Shown here: positions 8,201 to 17,859 of the stretch, in pieces | Layout: every line of letters starts with the position of its first letter | How positions within the stretch are numbered: the first letter of the stretch is position 1 | Source of the DNA: Methylophilus medardensis | Lineage (GTDB): Bacteria > Pseudomonadota > Gammaproteobacteria > Burkholderiales > Methylophilaceae | DNA length: 64,000 nucleotides | Assembly: GCF_006363915.1 (NCBI RefSeq) | Contig: NZ_CP040946.1 | Strand: one strand, 5' to 3' | Notes under the pieces: generated by a model | The model's database searches: none | Told to the model about the DNA's origin: nothing | Seen by the model: only the letters and a program-made list of their open reading frames with translations | Position numbers and translations under genes: made by a program

Positions 8201-10180
8201 TTACTCTTGCTCTGAAATGCTAATGGTCGTTGTCACACTTTCAATCTCCCCTGTGCTGCGGGCTGGAATCGTGCCAAGTCGCTTTTTCAGCGTCAACATT
8301 GGTAACCCTAGTCTAGGCGCATACATATGCGCATTGGCTAAGACTTTTTTCACATAATTGCGTGTTTCACTAAAGGGGATCGTTTCCGCATAAATGGCGC
8401 CCTCGAGCGGCGTATTCGCCGCCCAGCGTCTAGCCCGGCTAGGCCCTGCGTTATAGGCAGCCGTCGCCATCACTTCCTGACCGTTAAAGGTATCCAAGGT
8501 ATACCGCATATAAAACGTGCCCAAATTCACGTTGGTATCAATGTCATGCAACATGCCGTCATGGTAACTGCTCCAGCCGAGTTTTTTCGCGATCCACTTG
8601 GCGGTGGTTGGCATGACTTGCATTAAGCCGCCAGCGCCCACAGAGGATTTTGCATAATGCATAAAGCGGCTTTCCTGACGAATAATGCCATACACCCAGG
8701 CCTCATCAATGGCGCGACTACGTGAAGCTTTTTGCAGGTAATCCCGATAAGGCGTCGGGTAGCGCAACTCAAAGTTATGGGTCCGCGTGGTCTTGTCCGC
8801 CGCCAACACCGCAAGATCATACCAGCCCTTTAACATGCCATATTGCGCTGCAACCAACCGGCTAGCGTCATCTAACCCATCTTGCAAATACATCCACTCA
8901 AGCCTCGCTTCATAGCGCGCCTCCACCTCAAACAAAGCTTCCATGCGTTTGACCGCGGGTAGTTTTGAAAATTGCCGCACCTCTTCGTCGGTAGGTTGGT
9001 AGGTGGCCATGGGCTCCCCGGCGACAGGGCCTAAGTCTTCAGCCGCAAGCCAGCCGTAAAAATGGCGCTCTTGAGAGAGCTTGGCCAACATCTGATTTGC
9101 ATCTGCCTGCTGCCCTTTTACAATCAAGGCCCGCGCCCTCCAATAGCGCCATGTAGACTCTTCAGCCAGTGCCGCAGGCATGTCATTAATTACTTTCAGC
9201 ACCATGCCCCAATCCTGTTGACGCAAGGCACTTCTGGCATACCACTCCCATTGCTCGCTACTGAGGGTGGCCGTATTCACTTTTGCAAAAGCCGATAGCG
9301 CTTCTGGCTCATGCTTGCGCGCCGATTCAAGGGCCATATAGGCTTGCGCAAGTTGCTTTTCATCGTGATCCAATAGTCCGCTGTATTTCTGATAAGTGGC
9401 TTTGGCCAACGTCAGGTCGGCTTTGGCCTGACGGTGAATCGCATACAAATACAAAGCGCGGGCATAGGGTGAACGCTCTTGAATACCGCCTTTTTTCAAG
9501 GCTAACGCGGGATTTTGCGCCATGTCATCAATCTGTTTCAACAAACCACTATCCGTTTTTTGACTGCGCTTTGCCAGCACTTTTGCCAAGCCTGTTTTAT
9601 TGGTGAATAAGGCGTCACGATAAAGGGTCAGCAATAACTTCTCATCCAGCACCCCGACTTGCTGCAACGCTTCGAGCATGCCCTGACAATCGGCGGGTAA
9701 ATCCTTGCCCGCCAATAATAGCTTTTTGCCTTCTTCGTAAGCGTTTGGGTCATCCAGCGCAATCCCGGCCTGCACCTGATAACATTGATTGCCCACATCA
9801 TTGAGGCTGTAATACATGGGCATTTGACCACGCATTTCGACAAACTGATCCCAAAACTGTACGCGTCCAAGTCTTTTCAACCAAAGCTCTCGAACGCGTT
9901 GCGATATCAGCGATTCGCTGTTTTCTTGCAAGAATGCTTGCACCTGATCATAAGAGAGTTGATCCACCGTTAGAATCATTTGCCAATATTGCAAATAAGG
10001 TAGCAAGGGAGAGCGGCGTTGCTTCAGCGTCTCCGTGGCTTCTAGCAGCATAGGCAGATTGCGCGTTTGGTAGGCCTGTTTGGCTTGCAAGTAAACATCG
10101 CTATCACCAGCAAAGACAGACTTGGCAAAACCGAGCAGGCATAGGCCAACAAAAAGGAGGGAAGTAAGTCTAGTCTTCAT
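8201..10180 (-). CDS. slt: Soluble lytic murein transglycosylase
   Basis: Cleaves the MurNAc-GlcNAc bond of peptidoglycan with formation of 1,6-anhydroMurNAc, in the periplasm. A 659-residue protein with an N-terminal signal peptide (hydrophobic stretch SLLFVGLCLLGFA then cleavage near VFA-GD). A long alpha-superhelical U/L region covers residues about 25-470. The catalytic SLT domain lies at the C-terminus (about 485-640): RQESRF holds the catalytic glutamate, followed by GAGGLMQVMP and AAYNAGPSRARRW. Length and order match the Slt70 class. It is followed on the same strand by the NDUFA9-like gene. Confidence 0.95.
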   Translation of the reverse strand: MKTRLTSLLFVGLCLLGFAKSVFAGDSDVYLQAKQAYQTRNLPMLLEATETLKQRRSPLLPYLQYWQMILTVDQLSYDQVQAFLQENSESLISQRVRELWLKRLGRVQFWDQFVEMRGQMPMYYSLNDVGNQCYQVQAGIALDDPNAYEEGKKLLLAGKDLPADCQGMLEALQQVGVLDEKLLLTLYRDALFTNKTGLAKVLAKRSQKTDSGLLKQIDDMAQNPALALKKGGIQERSPYARALYLYAIHRQAKADLTLAKATYQKYSGLLDHDEKQLAQAYMALESARKHEPEALSAFAKVNTATLSSEQWEWYARSALRQQDWGMVLKVINDMPAALAEESTWRYWRARALIVKGQQADANQMLAKLSQERHFYGWLAAEDLGPVAGEPMATYQPTDEEVRQFSKLPAVKRMEALFEVEARYEARLEWMYLQDGLDDASRLVAAQYGMLKGWYDLAVLAADKTTRTHNFELRYPTPYRDYLQKASRSRAIDEAWVYGIIRQESRFMHYAKSSVGAGGLMQVMPTTAKWIAKKLGWSSYHDGMLHDIDTNVNLGTFYMRYTLDTFNGQEVMATAAYNAGPSRARRWAANTPLEGAIYAETIPFSETRNYVKKVLANAHMYAPRLGLPMLTLKKRLGTIPARSTGEIESVTTTISISEQE

Positions 10181-10213
10181 ATGTCACAAATCGCGTGCTT
10201 GACGCGATGACAA

Positions 10214-10396
10214 TTAAATTCTGGCCAGGCGACTCAGAAAGAAAAATAGCAGTAGCAGCAGCAATACCACAAAGCCACCCCGCCAAACGATTTTCAACCA
10301 GCGCCAGTAGCGTGGTTGCCCGGTTTGCCAGCCTAACAGCACCAGTATCAGCGTACTGATCACCAGCACTGTAAATAATATTCGTATCCACCACAT
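10214..10396 (-). CDS. Small two-helix membrane protein
   Basis: A 60-residue open frame between lpxC and slt. It encodes two hydrophobic helices (about residues 4-22 and 42-57) separated by a Trp/Arg-rich loop containing YWRWLK. The hydrophobic-basic-hydrophobic pattern argues that it is translated. I do not recognise a family and suggest no function. It starts 21 bp after the lpxC stop and ends 33 bp before slt. A longer overlapping frame on the same strand (10170-10394) lacks this character. Confidence 0.55.
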   Translation of the reverse strand: MWWIRILFTVLVISTLILVLLGWQTGQPRYWRWLKIVWRGGFVVLLLLLLFFFLSRLARI

Positions 10397-10417
10397 ATCA
10401 GTCGTCGCTTAGCTGCA

Positions 10418-11353
10418 TCAGGCAGGTAACAAAGGCGCGGGACTAAAATAGTCGCGTTGCTTGACGAAGCCGACCGGCGCATGTGCATCATTCTCAAAAG
10501 TGCAATATTCCCAAGCACTGTCATCTGCTAGCAAGGCGCGTAACAGTTGATTATTCAAGGCGTGGCCCGATTTGAAAGCGGTAAATTGACCAATAATGGG
10601 ATAACCCAAAATGTATAAGTCACCGATCGCATCCAGCACTTTATGCTTGGCAAATTCGTCTTCGTAACGCAACCCACCACCATTCAGCACTTTATATTCG
10701 TCTAGCACAATCGCATTGTCTAGACTGCCGCCCTTGGCTAAACCATTGGCACGCAGATACTCCACCTCATGCATAAAGCCAAAGGTGCGTGCACGACTGA
10801 TTTCATCCACATAGCTTTGGCTATCGTAATCAATGGTGACTGTTTTGCCTGAGTACTCGAACACAGGATGCGCAAAATCAATCGTAAACTCGGCTTTAAA
10901 GCCATGGTGCGGCGTAAACTTTGCCCATTTATCGCCATCTATCACTTCTACCGGCTTGAGAATACGCACAAACTTCTTCGGCACCTCGAGCTCGGCCAAC
11001 CCGGCTGTTTGCAATAAATAGATAAACGGCCCCGAGCTCCCATCCATGATGGGCACCTCGGCTGCCGTCAACTCTATCAACACATTGTCTACGCCCAAAC
11101 CGGCAAGGGCAGACATTAAATGCTCCACAGTAGCAACGCGCGCACCTGAAAACTCTAGGGCGGAGCTCAGGCGAGTATCATTCACTGCCGTCGGGTCAAC
11201 CCGCATGGCAGGCGTGTCGGGCAAATCGACACGCTTGAATACCACTCCATGATCAGCGGGCGCAGGTTTGAGCGTCAGGGTGACTTTTTCACCGCTGTGA
11301 AGCCCAACGCCGGTGGCGCTGATCGATTGTTTAAGCGTGCGTTGCTTTAACAT
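10418..11353 (-). CDS. lpxC: UDP-3-O-acyl-N-acetylglucosamine deacetylase
   Basis: A zinc enzyme catalysing the committed step of lipid A synthesis. From the ATG at 11353 the protein has 311 residues. The start MLKQRTLKQ followed by TGVGLHSGEKV is typical; 15 further in-frame residues upstream are not conserved-looking. Zinc ligands are visible in VEHLMSALAG (His near residue 79) and in the HKVLDAIGD segment (His and Asp near 238-242). GPFIYLLQ and the FAKHKVLD block also fit. It closes the dcw cluster, 54 bp after ftsZ, the usual proteobacterial position. Confidence 0.96.
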   Translation of the reverse strand: MLKQRTLKQSISATGVGLHSGEKVTLTLKPAPADHGVVFKRVDLPDTPAMRVDPTAVNDTRLSSALEFSGARVATVEHLMSALAGLGVDNVLIELTAAEVPIMDGSSGPFIYLLQTAGLAELEVPKKFVRILKPVEVIDGDKWAKFTPHHGFKAEFTIDFAHPVFEYSGKTVTIDYDSQSYVDEISRARTFGFMHEVEYLRANGLAKGGSLDNAIVLDEYKVLNGGGLRYEDEFAKHKVLDAIGDLYILGYPIIGQFTAFKSGHALNNQLLRALLADDSAWEYCTFENDAHAPVGFVKQRDYFSPAPLLPA

Positions 11354-11407
11354 GGTTTTCTCTGTATGAATGGATAAGCTCATTATAAGCCAATCCAACC
11401 TGCATCA

Positions 11408-12568
11408 CTAATCAGCCTGCTTACGCAAGAACGCTGGAATATCATATTCTTCAATGCCAGAATTCTTCATTGCTTCCACTTGGGCACGGCGACTGTTGCT
11501 GGTAAATACCGCTGGCTCATCTTCTTCAACCGTATTGAAAATCGGTTGATTCGTCGTACCATCACGCAAGGTAGTCATCACCTTCAGTTCAGGTTTGGCC
11601 TGACGTTTTCCAACAGAGCCGTTCAAACCTGTAGCGACCATGGTCACGCGCAGATTGTCACCCATGCTTTCGTCCATGACATTGCCGACAATGACAGTCG
11701 CATCTTCTGCAGTGAATTCTTTGATGGTATTCATCACATCATAGTATTCACGCATTTTGAAGCTCGCGCTGGCACTGATGTTCACCAACACGCCACGTGC
11801 ATTTGCCAAGTTGACATCTTCGAGCAATGGGCTGGCCACCGCTTGTTCAGCTGCAATGCGTGCACGGTTTGGGCCGCTCGCTTCGGCAGAGCCCATCATT
11901 GCCATGCCCATTTCGGACATCACGGTGCGTACGTCAGCAAAGTCGACGTTGACCATGCCTGGGCAATTAATGATTTCAGCAATGCCTGACACGGCGTTGT
12001 GCAATACATCATTGGCGGCGCGGTATGCTTCAACCACGGTCACATCTTCACCCAATACATCCATTAACTTTTCGTTTGGGATAACGATAAGAGAGTCTAC
12101 GTATTGCGAAAGTTCTTCGAGGCCTTCTTGCGCCACTTTGGCACGCTTGCCTTCAAAGGCGAACGGCTTGGTGACCACGGCAACCGTCAAAATACCCATT
12201 TCACGTGCCACTTCGGCAATGATAGGCGCTGCACCTGTGCCGGTGCCGCCACCCATGCCTGCGGTAATAAACAGCATGTCAGCACCGTCAATGGTTTCCG
12301 CGATGCTATCGCGATCTTCGAGCGCAGCTTCACGGCCAATTTCAGGTTTTGCCCCTGCGCCCAAGCCTTTGGTAATGTCAGAACCAATTTGCAGCACGAC
12401 TTTTGCATGGCTCTTTTTCAACGCCTGCATGTCAGTGTTAGCGCAAATAAACTCTACGCCCGTCACGCTCTTGGTCATCATGTGTTCTACCGCGTTACCA
12501 CCGCAGCCACCCACACCAATGACCTTGATTACCGCGCCGTCATTCTCTTTGTCAAAAATTTCAATCAT
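11408..12568 (-). CDS. ftsZ: Cell division GTPase FtsZ
   Basis: The tubulin-like GTPase that forms the Z ring. The 386-residue protein has the GTP-binding tubulin signature GGGTGTGAAP (about residues 108-117), IGVGGCGGNAV at the N-terminus, and the synergy-loop region NVDFADVRTVMSEMG near 210. A variable acidic linker is followed by the conserved C-terminal peptide EYDIPAFLRKQAD, which binds FtsA and other partners. It lies 78 bp downstream of ftsA. The inhibitor SlmA is encoded at 3.6 kb. Confidence 0.98.
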   Translation of the reverse strand: MIEIFDKENDGAVIKVIGVGGCGGNAVEHMMTKSVTGVEFICANTDMQALKKSHAKVVLQIGSDITKGLGAGAKPEIGREAALEDRDSIAETIDGADMLFITAGMGGGTGTGAAPIIAEVAREMGILTVAVVTKPFAFEGKRAKVAQEGLEELSQYVDSLIVIPNEKLMDVLGEDVTVVEAYRAANDVLHNAVSGIAEIINCPGMVNVDFADVRTVMSEMGMAMMGSAEASGPNRARIAAEQAVASPLLEDVNLANARGVLVNISASASFKMREYYDVMNTIKEFTAEDATVIVGNVMDESMGDNLRVTMVATGLNGSVGKRQAKPELKVMTTLRDGTTNQPIFNTVEEDEPAVFTSNSRRAQVEAMKNSGIEEYDIPAFLRKQAD

Positions 12569-12646
12569 ACTAACCCTCCATTGCCTATTATTTGAGTGAT
12601 TGGTTTGCCCCGCACACCCGCCCTAAAACATTAAAAAAACTACCCT

Positions 12647-13885
12647 CTAAAAATTGCCGGTAAACCAGCTTTTCATGCGCTCCAGCAATCTGCCCACTGA
12701 CCCAGATTGCAAGTTACCCACCATTTGTTTTTCTACCTGTTGCTTGGCCATCAGCAACAAGCCTATGCCGGTGGCATAACGTGGATTACCCACTACTTCG
12801 GATAACCCTTCCACCCCTCTGGGCACGCCCAGACGGACCGGGGTGTGAAAAATCTCTTCGCCCAGCTCGACCATGCCGCGCATCTGCGCTGCACCGCCGG
12901 TGATCACAATGCCAGAGGCAATCATGGATTCCATGCCACTCCGGCGCAGCTCTTGCTGCACGAATTCGTAAATCTCTTCGACGCGGTCTTCAATCACCTC
13001 GGTCAGTGCCTGGCAAGACAATTGACGCGGTTCGCGACCATCGACTGCGGGCACCTCAACCACTTCGCGCGGATCGGCCAGCTGGCGCAAAGCGCAGCCG
13101 TGTTTAACTTTAATTTCTTCAGCCGATTGGGTCGGTGTGCGCAAGGCCACCGCGATGTCATTGGTGATCTGATCGCCCGCAATCGGAATCACAGCGGTAT
13201 GCCGAATCGCGCCATTTTTAAATACCGCCAAATCGGTTGTACCGCCGCCAATATCCACCAAACACACACCCAGCTCTTTTTCGTCGTCAGTGAGCACCGA
13301 CTCACTCGACGCTAGCGGCTGTAAAATTAGGTCGCTCACTTCTAGGCCACAGCGCTTGATGCACTTCACGATGTTTTGCGCAGCGGCAATCGCACCGGTC
13401 ACAATATGCACACGAACTTCTAGGCGAATTCCGCTCATGCCCAATGGTTCACGCACATCTTCTTGACCGTCGATAATGAATTCTTGAGTCAGAATATGCA
13501 GAATCTGCTGGTCTGCCGGCAGGGCAATCGCACGCGCAGTTTCCACCACACGGTCAATATCCATTTGTGAGACTTCACTCTCTTTAATCTTCACCATACC
13601 GTGTGAGTTCAGGCTCTTGATATGGCTGCCGGCAATGCCTGAATACACGGTATTAATTTTGCAATCTGCCATCAGTTCGACTTCTTCAATCGCGCGTTGG
13701 ATGGCTTGCATGGTGGAATCAATATTCACCACCACGCCTTTCTTCAAGCCGCGTGAAGCATGTTGACCCACACCGATAATTTTCAGCGTGCCCTCGGGCA
13801 AAATCTCGGCTGCAATGGCAACAATCTTCGAAGTGCCGATATCCAGCCCTACGATTAAATTCTTATCTTCTCTGACTCTACTCAT
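12647..13885 (-). CDS. ftsA: Cell division protein FtsA
   Basis: An actin-like ATPase that tethers FtsZ to the membrane and recruits later division proteins. The 412-residue protein begins with LIVGLDIGTSKIVAI (phosphate 1 motif), with VDIGGGTTDLAVF (phosphate 2) near residue 205 and GIVITGGAAQM near 335. The C-terminal segment GRLLERMKSWFTGNF is a typical amphipathic membrane-targeting helix. It sits 38 bp after ftsQ and 78 bp before ftsZ. Confidence 0.97.
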   Translation of the reverse strand: MSRVREDKNLIVGLDIGTSKIVAIAAEILPEGTLKIIGVGQHASRGLKKGVVVNIDSTMQAIQRAIEEVELMADCKINTVYSGIAGSHIKSLNSHGMVKIKESEVSQMDIDRVVETARAIALPADQQILHILTQEFIIDGQEDVREPLGMSGIRLEVRVHIVTGAIAAAQNIVKCIKRCGLEVSDLILQPLASSESVLTDDEKELGVCLVDIGGGTTDLAVFKNGAIRHTAVIPIAGDQITNDIAVALRTPTQSAEEIKVKHGCALRQLADPREVVEVPAVDGREPRQLSCQALTEVIEDRVEEIYEFVQQELRRSGMESMIASGIVITGGAAQMRGMVELGEEIFHTPVRLGVPRGVEGLSEVVGNPRYATGIGLLLMAKQQVEKQMVGNLQSGSVGRLLERMKSWFTGNF

Positions 13886-13923
13886 TTATTTTCCTTGACC
13901 TACATTCTGGCAGTCTTATTTTC

Positions 13924-14628
13924 TTAGGCGCCACCGCGTGGCATGCGCAAGGCAAAGCCGTTCGGGTAACGCAAATCGGCATAACGCCAGTCACTTTCTG
14001 CGATATTGGCTTGCTGGCGGTACGCCGACACAAACTGTTGTAATCGCTGCCGGGCTGATTCACGTCCCAGCATCATTTGTCGACCATCGACCGTTTTAAT
14101 TTCCCAAGCACGCCGCGAAGACAAACTCAACTGCTGAATCTGCAGTGAGGTTTGCGACAGCATCTGCGCAAAACTCGCATAGCCTTGGGCAACTTCTTTC
14201 ACCGCATCGCCTGGCCCATAAAATGTGGGCAATTGCGCATCAGAGGCAGCCTGAAACAACTCACCATAGCGATTCACCAGTGCCACCCCGCCCCAACGCC
14301 CCAAGGCCTGATGCTCCTCAATCTGCACCACGATGGTGTCGGGCCATTGACGACGCACGCTCACTTTTCTTGCCCAGGGCAATTTCTCAAATGCCGCACG
14401 GGTGCGTTGTAAATCGAGCGTATAAAAATTGCCTTTGAGGTACTTGCTCACAATCAACTGAATCTGCTCGTGATTGACGTGATCGAGGTTGCCCTCAACC
14501 TGCACTTGCTTGACCGGAAAAATGGGCAAATGCAACACCACGAATAACAAGGCGTAGAGCAGCATCACCACCGCCAGCGAAAACAGCAGGTTAGCGATCC
14601 AGTTCAGCAATGTTGGTTTGTCCCACAT
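13924..14628 (-). CDS. ftsQ: Cell division protein FtsQ
   Basis: A bitopic inner-membrane protein linking early and late divisome parts. The 234-residue protein has one N-terminal membrane helix (about residues 13-34), then a POTRA domain starting at FPVKQVQVEGNLDHVN (about 38-105), and a beta domain with WARKVSVRRQWPDTIVVQI. The gap to ddl is 5 bp, and ftsA follows by 38 bp. Confidence 0.94.
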   Translation of the reverse strand: MWDKPTLLNWIANLLFSLAVVMLLYALLFVVLHLPIFPVKQVQVEGNLDHVNHEQIQLIVSKYLKGNFYTLDLQRTRAAFEKLPWARKVSVRRQWPDTIVVQIEEHQALGRWGGVALVNRYGELFQAASDAQLPTFYGPGDAVKEVAQGYASFAQMLSQTSLQIQQLSLSSRRAWEIKTVDGRQMMLGRESARQRLQQFVSAYRQQANIAESDWRYADLRYPNGFALRMPRGGA

Positions 14629-14633
14629 CGTGC

Positions 14634-15566
14634 TTATGCGCTCCGTGCGTCCGTAGATAAGGTTTGTTGCAAAATGCGAATCACCAGCGCCTCAAAATCC
14701 AAGCCCGCCGCTTTGGCCGCCATCGGCACCAAACTATGGTCAGTCATCCCCGGACTCGTGTTCACCTCTAAAAAATAATGTTTACCCGCGGCATCCATTA
14801 AAAAATCGACGCGGCCCCAGCCTTGGCAACCCAGTACTTTAAAGGCTTGCAGGGCGTCGGCTTGAATCTGTTTTTCCTGCTCGGCAGCCAAGCCGCATGG
14901 GCACAAATACGCCGTGTCATCACGCAAGTATTTGGCTTCATAATCGTAATATTCGTTTTTAGGCACGATGCGCACGATAGGCAAAGCGGTCTCACCTAAA
15001 ATGCCGACGGTGTACTCTCCGCCGCCAACAAATTGTTCTGCAATCACCAGTGGATCAGACTGTTTAGCCAGCGCATACGCCGCCATCACATCCCCGGCCT
15101 GTTTCACCTTGCTCACGCCGATGCTGGAGCCCTCATTGGCGGGTTTTATAAACAATGGCAAGCCAAGCGCTGTGACGACATTTTCAGCGTGGGTGCTGTC
15201 ATCCATCAGTACATAGTTAGGCGTAGTCACGCCGGCGGCGGTCCATAACAGCTTGGTCCGCCACTTGTCCATACCCAGCGCAGAGGCCATCACCCCGCTA
15301 CCGGTGTAAGGAATATCCATCAGTTCGAGTGCGCCCTGTATCGTGCCGTCCTCACCATAGCGACCATGTAAGGCAATAAACGCGCGGTCAAAGGCTTTCA
15401 GATCAGACAGCGGTTGGTTGGCGGGATCAAACGCGTGGGCATCTAACCCCTGACGTTGCAGGGCTGCCAGCACAGCGGCGCCGCTCTTGAGCGAAACAGC
15501 ACGCTCGCCAGACCGGCCGCCAAATAACACAGCCACTTTGCCAAAAGATTTTTGATCAACACTCAT
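14634..15566 (-). CDS. ddlB: D-alanine--D-alanine ligase
   Basis: Makes the D-Ala-D-Ala dipeptide used by MurF. The 310-residue ATP-grasp enzyme shows GGRSGERAVSLKSG at the N-terminus, the PANEGSSIGVSKV segment near residue 145, and the metal-binding C-terminal motif LEVNTSPGMTDHSL (about 270-283). Its start overlaps the murB stop by 4 bp, indicating translational coupling. Its position between murB and ftsQ matches ddlB of other proteobacteria. Confidence 0.95.
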   Translation of the reverse strand: MSVDQKSFGKVAVLFGGRSGERAVSLKSGAAVLAALQRQGLDAHAFDPANQPLSDLKAFDRAFIALHGRYGEDGTIQGALELMDIPYTGSGVMASALGMDKWRTKLLWTAAGVTTPNYVLMDDSTHAENVVTALGLPLFIKPANEGSSIGVSKVKQAGDVMAAYALAKQSDPLVIAEQFVGGGEYTVGILGETALPIVRIVPKNEYYDYEAKYLRDDTAYLCPCGLAAEQEKQIQADALQAFKVLGCQGWGRVDFLMDAAGKHYFLEVNTSPGMTDHSLVPMAAKAAGLDFEALVIRILQQTLSTDARSA

Positions 15567-16468
15567 ACCGCTAAAACACCTTCCCCAATGACTTTTACTT
15601 CTTGGTGCAACGTCACACCCTGCTTTTCAAGCACGATTGCTTTCGCGTGCGCCATTAAATCTTCAATGTCAGCCGCACTGGCGTGCCCGAGATTGACAAT
15701 AAAGTTGGCATGCTTTTCAGAGATCTGCGCGCCACCGATCACGGCACCCTTCAGACCTGATGCTTCAATCAATCTGGCAGCAAAGTCCCCTTCAGGATTT
15801 CTGAAAGTAGAGCCCGCACTCGGCATATTCAGTGGCTGGCTAGCCAAACGCTTGGCCAGCAATTGTTTAATCTGCGTTGCAGAAGCTTTGCCATCGCCAG
15901 ACGGCATCGCAAACCAGCCGCCTAAAAACCATTCGTCTGCGGCAGGATGCGCCACTTGGCGGTAACTTGGCTGGTATTCATGGCGGCTGCGCACTTGCAC
16001 CACGCCCGCCCGATTAATTGTTTTCACTTCATCGACCCATTGCCAAGTCTCGCCGCCATAACAACCGGCATTCATCGCCAATGCACCACCCACCGTGCCT
16101 GGAATGCCCGCCATAAACTCAGCGCCAACACGCCCTTGGCTTGCCGCAAAGCGCGCCAACTTTGCGCAAGTGACGCCAGCATCCGCGTATACGCGGTCAC
16201 CCTCCATGGCTAACGCTTGCAAGGCTTGATGCATGACCACCACCGTGCCTCGCACGCCGCCATCACGCACCAACAGGTTGCTGCCCAAGCCGATAAAGGT
16301 CAGCGGCTCACTGGCGGGCAGTTGCTGCAAAAATTGCTGCAAATCCTCTACCCGCTGCGCCAATACCAGACGATCCGCCGGGCCGCCAACACGCCAACTG
16401 GTGTAGCGCGCTAATGGCTCGTGTTGCAACACTTGCAACCCTGTCTGATGGATGACTGACGCGCTCAT
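15563..16468 (-). CDS. murB: UDP-N-acetylenolpyruvoylglucosamine reductase
   Basis: An FAD enzyme that reduces UDP-GlcNAc-enolpyruvate to UDP-MurNAc with NADPH. The 301-residue protein has TSWRVGGPADRLV (FAD-binding, about residues 24-36), GLGSNLLVRDGGVRG, the NAGCYGGETW loop, the catalytic-serine region SAGSTFRNPEG, and the C-terminal AQISEKHANFIVN with the catalytic glutamate nearby. It overlaps murC and ddl by 4 bp on either side. Confidence 0.96.
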   Translation of the reverse strand: MSASVIHQTGLQVLQHEPLARYTSWRVGGPADRLVLAQRVEDLQQFLQQLPASEPLTFIGLGSNLLVRDGGVRGTVVVMHQALQALAMEGDRVYADAGVTCAKLARFAASQGRVGAEFMAGIPGTVGGALAMNAGCYGGETWQWVDEVKTINRAGVVQVRSRHEYQPSYRQVAHPAADEWFLGGWFAMPSGDGKASATQIKQLLAKRLASQPLNMPSAGSTFRNPEGDFAARLIEASGLKGAVIGGAQISEKHANFIVNLGHASAADIEDLMAHAKAIVLEKQGVTLHQEVKVIGEGVLAV

Positions 16469-17859
16469 AGGCTTGCCAGCTCCTTGGTTTTTGCAGCCAC
16501 GCTACCAATACTGCCAGCGCCCATCACCACCACCACGTCACCCGGCTGCACGCTTTCTAAAATCGACGCAGGTAGCGCATCAGTGGTCTCAACAAAACGC
16601 GGTTCAACCTTACCGTTGACGCGGATCGCGCGAATCAGGCTACGTGTATCTGCAGCGACAATCGGTGCCTCACCAGCCGAATAGACCTCGGTGAGCAATA
16701 AGGCATCGACGGTTGACAGCACCTTGACGAAATCTTCAAAGCAGTCGCGCGTGCGGGTATAGCGGTGCGGCTGAAAAGCCAATACCAACCGTCTATCTGG
16801 GAAAGCGCCACGGGCGGCAGCAATCACTGCTTGCATTTCAATCGGGTGATGACCGTAATCATCTACCAAAGTAAAGTGGCCACCATGCACGGGGACCTCG
16901 CCGTAACGCTCAAAGCGACGACCCACGCCTCTAAATTCAGCCAAGGCTTTCACGATTGCCGCATCCGGCACATTGAGTTCGGTTGCAATGGCAATCGCCG
17001 CCAATGCGTTCAACACATAATGATGTCCAGGTAGGTTAAGTGTGATTTCATTGCGCAAAGTCACCCCATTTTTACGAATCAGCGTGAAATGCATTTTGCC
17101 GTGGTCAGCTACGATGTTTTCAGCGCGAATGGCGGCATCTTCATGGGTGCCATAGGTCGTCACCGGGCGGGTCACACGCGGTAAAATTTCACGCACATTG
17201 GCGTCGTCTATGCACAACACCGCCATGCCCCAAAACGGAATCTGCTGCAAAAACTCAACGAAAGCCGTTTTGAGTTTGTCAAAGCTGTGCTCGTAGGTAT
17301 CCATGTGATCTTGGTCGATATTGGTCACCACCGCCAAAATCGGATTCAAATGTAAGAACGAGGCATCAGACTCATCGGCTTCGACCACGATCAGCTCCCC
17401 AGTGCCCAAGCGCGCATTGGCACTGGCGGCCTCTAACTTGCCACCAATCACAAACGTCGGGTCCATATCAGCTTCAGCCAAAATACTGGCGATCAAACTG
17501 GTGGTTGTGGTTTTGCCATGTGTGCCTGCCACGGCAATGCCTTGTTTGAATCGCATCAGTTCAGCCAGCATGACCGCACGCGGAATCACCGGCACCTTGC
17601 GGGCGCGGGCCGCGATAATTTCTGGGTTTTCTTCGTTAATTGCGCTCGAGACCACCACTACATCGGCATGATTGAGATGCTCAGTCGCATGGCCTTGAAA
17701 CACCGTCGCCCCAAAACCTTGCAAACGTTTAGTGGTGGCATTGCTCGCCAAATCAGAGCCGCTGATTTCAAAGCCCAAGTTGAGCAATACTTCAGCAATG
17801 CCACTCATGCCTGAACCGCCGATGCCGATAAAGTGAATTTTTTTAACTTTATGTTTCAT
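16465..17859 (-). CDS. murC: UDP-N-acetylmuramate--L-alanine ligase
   Basis: Adds the first amino acid of the stem peptide. From the ATG at 17859 the protein has 464 residues, starting MKHKVKKIHFIGIGGSGMSG with the N-terminal nucleotide-binding glycine motif. The ATP P-loop is AVAGTHGKTTTTSLIA near residue 108, followed by EADESDASFL. The open frame runs 17 residues further upstream into murG. The chosen start gives a 4-bp ATGA overlap with murG, matching the style of the cluster. Confidence 0.97.
   Translation of the reverse strand: MKHKVKKIHFIGIGGSGMSGIAEVLLNLGFEISGSDLASNATTKRLQGFGATVFQGHATEHLNHADVVVVSSAINEENPEIIAARARKVPVIPRAVMLAELMRFKQGIAVAGTHGKTTTTSLIASILAEADMDPTFVIGGKLEAASANARLGTGELIVVEADESDASFLHLNPILAVVTNIDQDHMDTYEHSFDKLKTAFVEFLQQIPFWGMAVLCIDDANVREILPRVTRPVTTYGTHEDAAIRAENIVADHGKMHFTLIRKNGVTLRNEITLNLPGHHYVLNALAAIAIATELNVPDAAIVKALAEFRGVGRRFERYGEVPVHGGHFTLVDDYGHHPIEMQAVIAAARGAFPDRRLVLAFQPHRYTRTRDCFEDFVKVLSTVDALLLTEVYSAGEAPIVAADTRSLIRAIRVNGKVEPRFVETTDALPASILESVQPGDVVVVMGAGSIGSVAAKTKELASL

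Noticed and set aside
11757..12599. A 280-codon frame antisense to ftsZ
   Set aside because: Long only because of codon bias in ftsZ; it is the mirror of a strongly conserved gene and has low-complexity Ala/Ser/Pro-rich content.
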